A stretch of 64,000 bases of DNA from contig OU744725.1 of NCBI GenBank assembly GCA_916613615.1, positions 69,590,754 to 69,654,753 of the forward strand, given 5' to 3'. This document shows, one piece after another, positions 58,651 through 64,000 of the stretch. The stretch is from Steromphala cineraria (Eukaryota > Mollusca > Gastropoda > Trochida > Trochidae). Position numbers and translations under genes: made by a program. Within the stretch, counting starts at the first letter, position 1; each line of letters opens with the position of its first letter. The notes below the pieces were generated by a model. That model ran no database searches. It worked only from the letters and a program-made list of their open reading frames with translations, and was not told the DNA's origin.

Positions 58651-59481
58651 ATTTTTATCATGTTAGTTAGATAGATTGAAAATATTTCATACGAAAATTA
58701 TTAGAACGAAGAGAAGTAGAAGATAGAAGATTAGTTGGGGTTTATCAAATCGAGGCCACTCTATTCCTGGGCACGAGAAGCCCCAATGCAAGCTGCAGAA
58801 ACCCACAAAGTGGGAAAGACCTTAAGGATTAGTTGACAGCAATATCCGATGATAATGACCGGCTATATTAAAGCTTAAAGGTGAGACATCCATTCTCATA
58901 GAGACTAAAAATCACCACTTGGTTATGAATTGCTAGTCAAAATGAAACAATTATCCTGCTGTTTTGAATTCAAGATTGAAGCTGTTTATATTGTTTGTTG
59001 AAAGGCATTTTTCATAAATGAACATTTGTGTGATATTCAAAACAAGTTAAATGCTAGTATCTTTTACTCAATGGAATGTTAAATCTGATTGCTTTGCTGT
59101 TGTTGATGACTTATTGCTGATAGTGTTGTAAAATTGGTATGACGATTGTATGCTTTACATTATTATTCCCATAGAATGGGTATAGACATTTATGTAAAAA
59201 TAGGAAAACAAATTCTAGAAATGTATGGTTAAAATGTGTCGAGTAAGCAAGTAAAGCATTATGACTTTTAAAATAAATAATCAGACGTTTTGACATTTCA
59301 GTGAAATATGCCTTATTTATCTTTGATAACAGATTACTCCGATTTTTACATACGGTCTGGAATTTGTAGTTTTGAAGAAAGAAATTGTATTTGAATTATC
59401 CATAGAAAGTTCTGTATATTTGTCCTTTACATTCGGTATAAATGTTCAAATACTGTACCATACGTGGGAGTTACCTCCTTG

Positions 59482-59581
59482 TGTATCTTATTTTGCTAAA
59501 TGCATTAAGTATTGGCTACGTTTGTTAATATTTGTATCTTATTTTGCTAAATGCATTAAGTATTGGCTACGTTTGTTAAGA
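59482..59581. repeat. Two tandem 51-bp copies
   Basis: TGTATCTTATTTTGCTAAATG...GGCTACGTTTGTTAA is repeated almost exactly at 59482 and 59533. The open frame through it (59372-59611) is probably incidental. Confidence 0.85.
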
Positions 59582-60786
59582 TTGGAACGCCAACGCATTT
59601 CAAAGTTGTAATATGTTATTGCCCATTGCTGAGAGAGAGAGACTAATTTGGGTCAATTGTGTTTAAAAACATTGTTAATTTATAGATAATGATTCTGTTT
59701 TGTCGGCTAACCTGGACAGTGGGAGATCCTGATTAAGTTTATTTGGGGTTTTAAGTCAAGGATTGTTTAGATCGGAACTTGACATTCTCTCTTCTCTTGG
59801 AAGTGTTATGATTCCTTTAAGTCTTTACTTGACTGTGGAAGATATTTGTTTCTCATAATTTCTTTTGAACGTAGACATTGATTTACTCGTTAGAGAAGCG
59901 GACTGTACAGCAGAAAAGGTAAGAAAGAAAAGAATGGTAAGGCACTCCACATTTTTGGCAACAACATTTTTCTGACAAAAAAAACAACATTGTGATATTA
60001 AAAATAATCGTTAAAGCGAAGAACATCTGATACAGACAACTTTTTGCATCTTTTGGATATTCGCAAGAATAACATATTGCATTGGTATTTTTATGTGAAA
60101 ATAAAATTACATTATACCAAAATTAAAAGTGAGTACTTGTTAGTGTACTAGCTAGAACCAAACCTAATTATTTTCAAAATGATAGTACCTTTACAATTTC
60201 AGTCGTATTTTTTAAAAAGCGTCAAAAGGAATTGTCTTTCTTTGAAGAAATTATTCTTAATATCTACATACTTCATATCAGAAGAGATACATTATTATAA
60301 AAACCTAGCTTTCCCAAAGTATCACTTTCAAATTTGAATATTTTGGTTCTTGAAAACAAAATAATGCATCAATCACATCCTAAATACCGCATTTGAGCAA
60401 TAACCATCTCAAAGCATCGTTAAACACTGTAATTATTCATCCTAAAAGAATACATAAACTGATCCTAATAAATGTCAAATCAAACACAGACGTTTGAGAA
60501 AAAATTAGATAAGTATTTCGAAAGGATTGCAAATGTTCGTCCTTAGTCACCTGTGACAGCTTTTCAGTTATAAACACTTTAACTTGATATTTCCTTAGAA
60601 AACAATAGTAAAAATTGAAAAAGGGGCCATGTCGCTCATCAGCCATTATATTTTATCATAAAATAATTATGTGAAAAAAAACTCAATATAATTTATCTGT
60701 GAATCAGGGTTTAAACAAATGTCAGTTAATCATTTGCAGTGGTCTTTCAGCGTATAAAGCAGATAACATGTTTGCAAATATGTTCA

Positions 60787-60910
60787 TTAATTTCTACTCG
60801 GGAAGACAGAAAGCTTCTCCATAACTGAATGCGTGCTTGGGTCTTTGAGCCACAAGGTGACCATTTTAACGGCTAACAATCCTGATTTCCTTTGGGTCTT
60901 CAAACACAAT
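60787..60910 (-). other. Possible terminal coding exon on the minus strand
   Basis: A good acceptor (TTTTTCTTTCAG) at 60911 precedes about 40 open codons ending in TAA at 60787. The residue mix (VKMVTLWLKDPSTHSVMEK) is more protein-like than the surroundings. No upstream exon or family was recognised, so chance remains likely. Confidence 0.15.
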
Positions 60911-61927
60911 CTGAAAGAAAAAGCAGACATAGGGTTCGACGTATAGAAGACAAATGCCAACTTGCTAAAGAGTCCCTACTCCAATAAGCGATGCAAAGGT
61001 ACCTCTAGAGCATGGCCTTAGGCATTCATTGGGATCATGAGTCACCAAATCTGCAATTATAATTCACCTTGGGCAAGACCAATGAACATGAATTTACCCT
61101 TTGTTCTGGACTAGAAGATGCAAATATAGCTGTTAATGACGGGTCTGACGGGATTTTCTAGTCCATGATTTCCTTATTCGGGCCAGCAGACTTTGTACTT
61201 GTTCTAGTAAACCAATCAATGCTGCTAAGAAGTAAAAACGTAAAATGTTGGATGGACTGACCTACGCAAGACGCCATGCTTTAAGCCTTTTATATCTTAT
61301 GTAATACAACCAACATCCTCTGGTTATGTATAGTATAGTATAGTTAAGATGATAATTCATATACAGTGCTATTACCAATTGCAGACAAAACTTTGATCGG
61401 GAGATAGAATATCAACTTTTATCTTTTCTACACTGACTTCCAAAAGAAACTTTGCATCATTTTGTAATGATTCTGATTAAAGAATGAAAAACGATAGTAA
61501 TTTAAAACAAAGTACCTCTTATTAATTAATCATTTGTTTAAACAACCAGCGAATCCAAATAAAAGGTAGGAAACCCAGTTTTGCACCTATTTGATCTAAA
61601 GTGGGCAGGGGTCAAAATTTTGGTTGTTAAGACGTTGAAATGATGTTTTCGCAATGAAAGTACTGAAATGTGCTACTTTAGTACCAGGTTTGAGCAGCCC
61701 GAGTGTTATAACTTCCAAATCTGCCATGAGTAACAAAACAGGTCAAACGTTAAATTTCGTCTTCTGTCAGCAGGTTCAACTTCACATTTCGTCTGCATCG
61801 AAACTTTTCCATTAATGGGAATGTTTGGACACAAGTCTTACTTGTCATATTGACACATCTTTGAGTCGTACAAATGGTACCCAGCCTTAAGAACTCAACA
61901 ATCGCAATTAAATATTGTTATTGCATG

Positions 61928-62770
61928 CCAATTCTGACGTAATACCTTCGAATGAAATTGCCATGTGTCGATGTTTAGTGACCAATAGCTATCAACGTAG
62001 CAGTCGATGAGTCCTGATTAGATCTGTCCAAGTTCATAAAGTACACTAGAACATAACAACATGCCGACCTTTGATGTTTGCTATCTCTGACGTCACTAAG
62101 AGACAACGTTGGCGGTGGTCTAACGTCACAGATATCGGCTCTCATGCAGTGGAAAAACAACTGTTTTTTGTGTTTCAGGGTTGTCAGTATTCCTCACAAC
62201 ATCTCTGTATAGCCGGATCAAGTTACCATTAAAAATGAAGGAACACTACCGATTCTGACGTCAGAATCCAATATAACTTCTTTTAAAATGACATATCGAA
62301 ACTATGAAATATGGATGTTGTCACTCAAGTTCGCAATGACATAGCAGAAACCTAAACTTTTATGCTTAAAACTTAAAATTGAGCAATATTCATGCTTCGT
62401 GATGAACAAATACAAACATGTCAAAATCACGTGACTTGGTGTTATATCACGTGACCAAACAATGCATAACCATAAAGACTGTTGGTCAACCCTTTAGTTA
62501 TCAAACCAGCTGAAAACCGGCTTGGTGTATCTAAAATCAATAATAATTGACAAAAATGAGCAAAACTACCCATGTAACGAGAATAGCCGCTGTTCCTACA
62601 GTAATAAAGACAGATTTATGACATCACTGAAATAACATAAAACAGTTGTCTCTTCATTGCGTGAAGGGATCACAGGACCCTGGGTCATTAAAAATCTAAA
62701 GCTTTAGAAAGAAAGCTAAACGTTGATGAGTCCAACCAATCAGAGCGCTTGATTTGGTCACACCCCTCAT
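61928..62770. promoter_or_regulatory. Cluster of CRE-like, CACGTG and CCAAT motifs
   Basis: TGACGTCA occurs near 62089 and 62255. The latter is the centre of a perfect 18-bp palindrome GATTCTGACGTCAGAATC (62251-62268). ATCACGTGAC occurs twice exactly 20 bases apart (62426 and 62446). CCAATCAGAG lies near 62735. The same word set marks hairpin elements A-E, but no long hairpin was seen here. It may be a host promoter or a decayed element of that kind. Confidence 0.4.
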
Positions 62771-64000
62771 TCTATCATCCATTTGTGCCGAGATGAATAC
62801 TTTTAGCCTATGACTAAACCAATGTTATTTCCCCTTTAAAATTAGATGGTTTGCTGTTAGAAGAAATGTTGAATTAATTAGGTACTTTGTTTGAAATTCA
62901 TATCCTCTTTCGTCCTTTCACCAGGTGATAAAGCTCTCTTTGACGTCAGTTTAGTTGTAAGCCTTTTGTGTACTCTTTGAAGTAAAGAATGATCGGAAAT
63001 TGCTAAAATAACAAATCTTAATGCCAAAGAATATCTTCATTAATCAGTTTACTTAAAAGTTGGTATTGGATCCTAATATCAAAATGCCATACATTGTTTG
63101 ATGTGTTACATGTTTAGGTTAAAACATTTACTTTTTAGAGTTAAATATCTACATTTTTTTCATTCTTATATTATAGTGCAAAGTAAGTCTCAAAGAAAAC
63201 AATTTCAATCAATCATGAATCGTGATAATTTTTTGATAAAACTGCAATCTCTTCCGGAAGAATAAAGGCAATCAAGCTTTGATTGTTGTTCAAAGTGTCT
63301 TGTTCCATCTTTTCTTTTCAGATCCTTTGATCATTCTTTCAAACTCTTATACAAATTGAACTCTTATGTTTGTCCAAAAGGCTGATTAACAGTCAATGTT
63401 TTCAATTTCTTGATAAAAGTACATTATCAGAGGATGTTGATGGCGAGATAAAAGGCGTATTTTTTCTGTTTTCAAAACATCTTACATACATAAAACAACT
63501 CTGTGTTACAGATAGTCTTTGTTACTCTTAGGGTAGATAATACATTTCAAACAAGCTAATCGTGTCTATCTAAAGGTCGTTTAGCTTACATTTAATGCAG
63601 GGGAAAACTATTATATCAAACCAAGTTATATCAATCTTATTTCCAATAGACAGCCATGTATCTCCTGGAAGGGTTGACTCAATTATTGTCTTCCAACATC
63701 TCTTCACTCTCATAATTTTCGCCGTTCACTTCGATAAGAAAATAGTTTAGTTAAAGCCGAGACAATTTGGGATACAAGATATTTCCTGATCTGCGTACAC
63801 CTTTCAACCACATGGTCAGAAAAAAGACGGTCCAAACGTTAAAACAAAAAATATCAGAGTTTTTTTACATTGTATGGAATGATTTCATCTACATACCGCT
63901 CCGGTCCTCTCCGCCTCTGACTAGATCCAGGGACATCTCACTTTATCTATTAAATACATACCCCTTGCTTCAAAACTGAATACCGTCAGTTCTGGCACAA

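Larger units (their letters stand above)
54855..64000 (-). repeat. Right arm, outer block, inverted copy of 9.1-22.4 kb
   Basis: Read on the minus strand it follows the left arm from 9.1 to 22.4 kb, with gaps at the Harbinger and hairpin insertions and at the 143-bp tandem element. The duplication probably continues past the window end, because the match is still present at 63.6-63.9 kb. No gene was recognised. Confidence 0.8.

Noticed and set aside
1..64000. tRNA, rRNA and snRNA genes
   Set aside because: No cloverleaf with paired A and B boxes or conserved rRNA segment was recognised by eye. A dedicated scan would be needed to exclude degenerate copies.

Overview
This is a stretch of AT-rich animal genome. 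It has spliceosomal introns, AATAAA polyadenylation signals, decayed LINEs, a PIF/Harbinger transposon, MITE-like elements and an integrated virus-like transposon. The repeat styles (arrays of AGGTCA-rich tandem units, elements opening 'cccggagcgcgaagcggggg', (CCTA)n-tailed LINE fragments) suggest a lophotrochozoan, probably a mollusc. That is an inference from repeat style. I found no confident single-copy host protein gene.

The large-scale structure is the main surprise. Reading both strands shows that most of the window is two diverged copies of one segment. The left arm is about 9.1-28.2 kb and the right arm about 45.1-64.0 kb, running off the window end. The outer part (9.1-22.4 kb) matches 54.9-64.0 kb in inverted orientation. 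The inner part (22.4-28.2 kb) matches 45.1-53.2 kb in direct orientation. The simplest history is an inverted duplication followed by inversion of the inner block in one arm. Later insertions are visible as interruptions of one arm only: the Harbinger element, two hairpin elements and a 1.2 kb repeat element.

Region by region: 0-9 kb is mostly non-coding, with a MITE (3.1-3.5 kb) and a 57-bp minisatellite (6.8-7.4 kb). At 10.1-15.9 kb lies a complete-ended but disabled PIF/Harbinger transposon with a spliced MADF/Myb-like gene (+) and a DDE transposase (-). 16-28 kb is the left arm with hairpin elements A, B and C and a 143-bp tandem element. 28-33 kb is spacer with tandem repeats, hairpin D and a broken minus-strand LINE. 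At 33.56-41.97 kb lies a Polinton/Maverick-type virus-like element with 228-bp terminal inverted repeats and a 6-bp target duplication. 42-45 kb is a LINE relic and spacer. 45-64 kb is the right arm, with a recent 316-bp tandem duplication and hairpin E.

The virus-like element encodes, all on the + strand: a tandem PC4-like ssDNA-binding protein, a single-BIR protein resembling inhibitors of apoptosis, a chromodomain integrase, a small membrane protein, a penton-like minor capsid candidate, an unknown protein, a small broken ORF, and a zinc-finger/polyQ/packaging-ATPase gene broken by a frameshift. No DNA polymerase B, major capsid protein or protease is visible, so this copy looks internally deleted or is a compact, possibly non-autonomous form.

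The best candidate for something undescribed is a group of at least five dispersed elements. Each pairs a 55-80 bp-arm hairpin with a downstream cluster of TGACGTCA and/or CACGTG palindromes. Two of them are shown to be insertions by comparing the duplicated arms.
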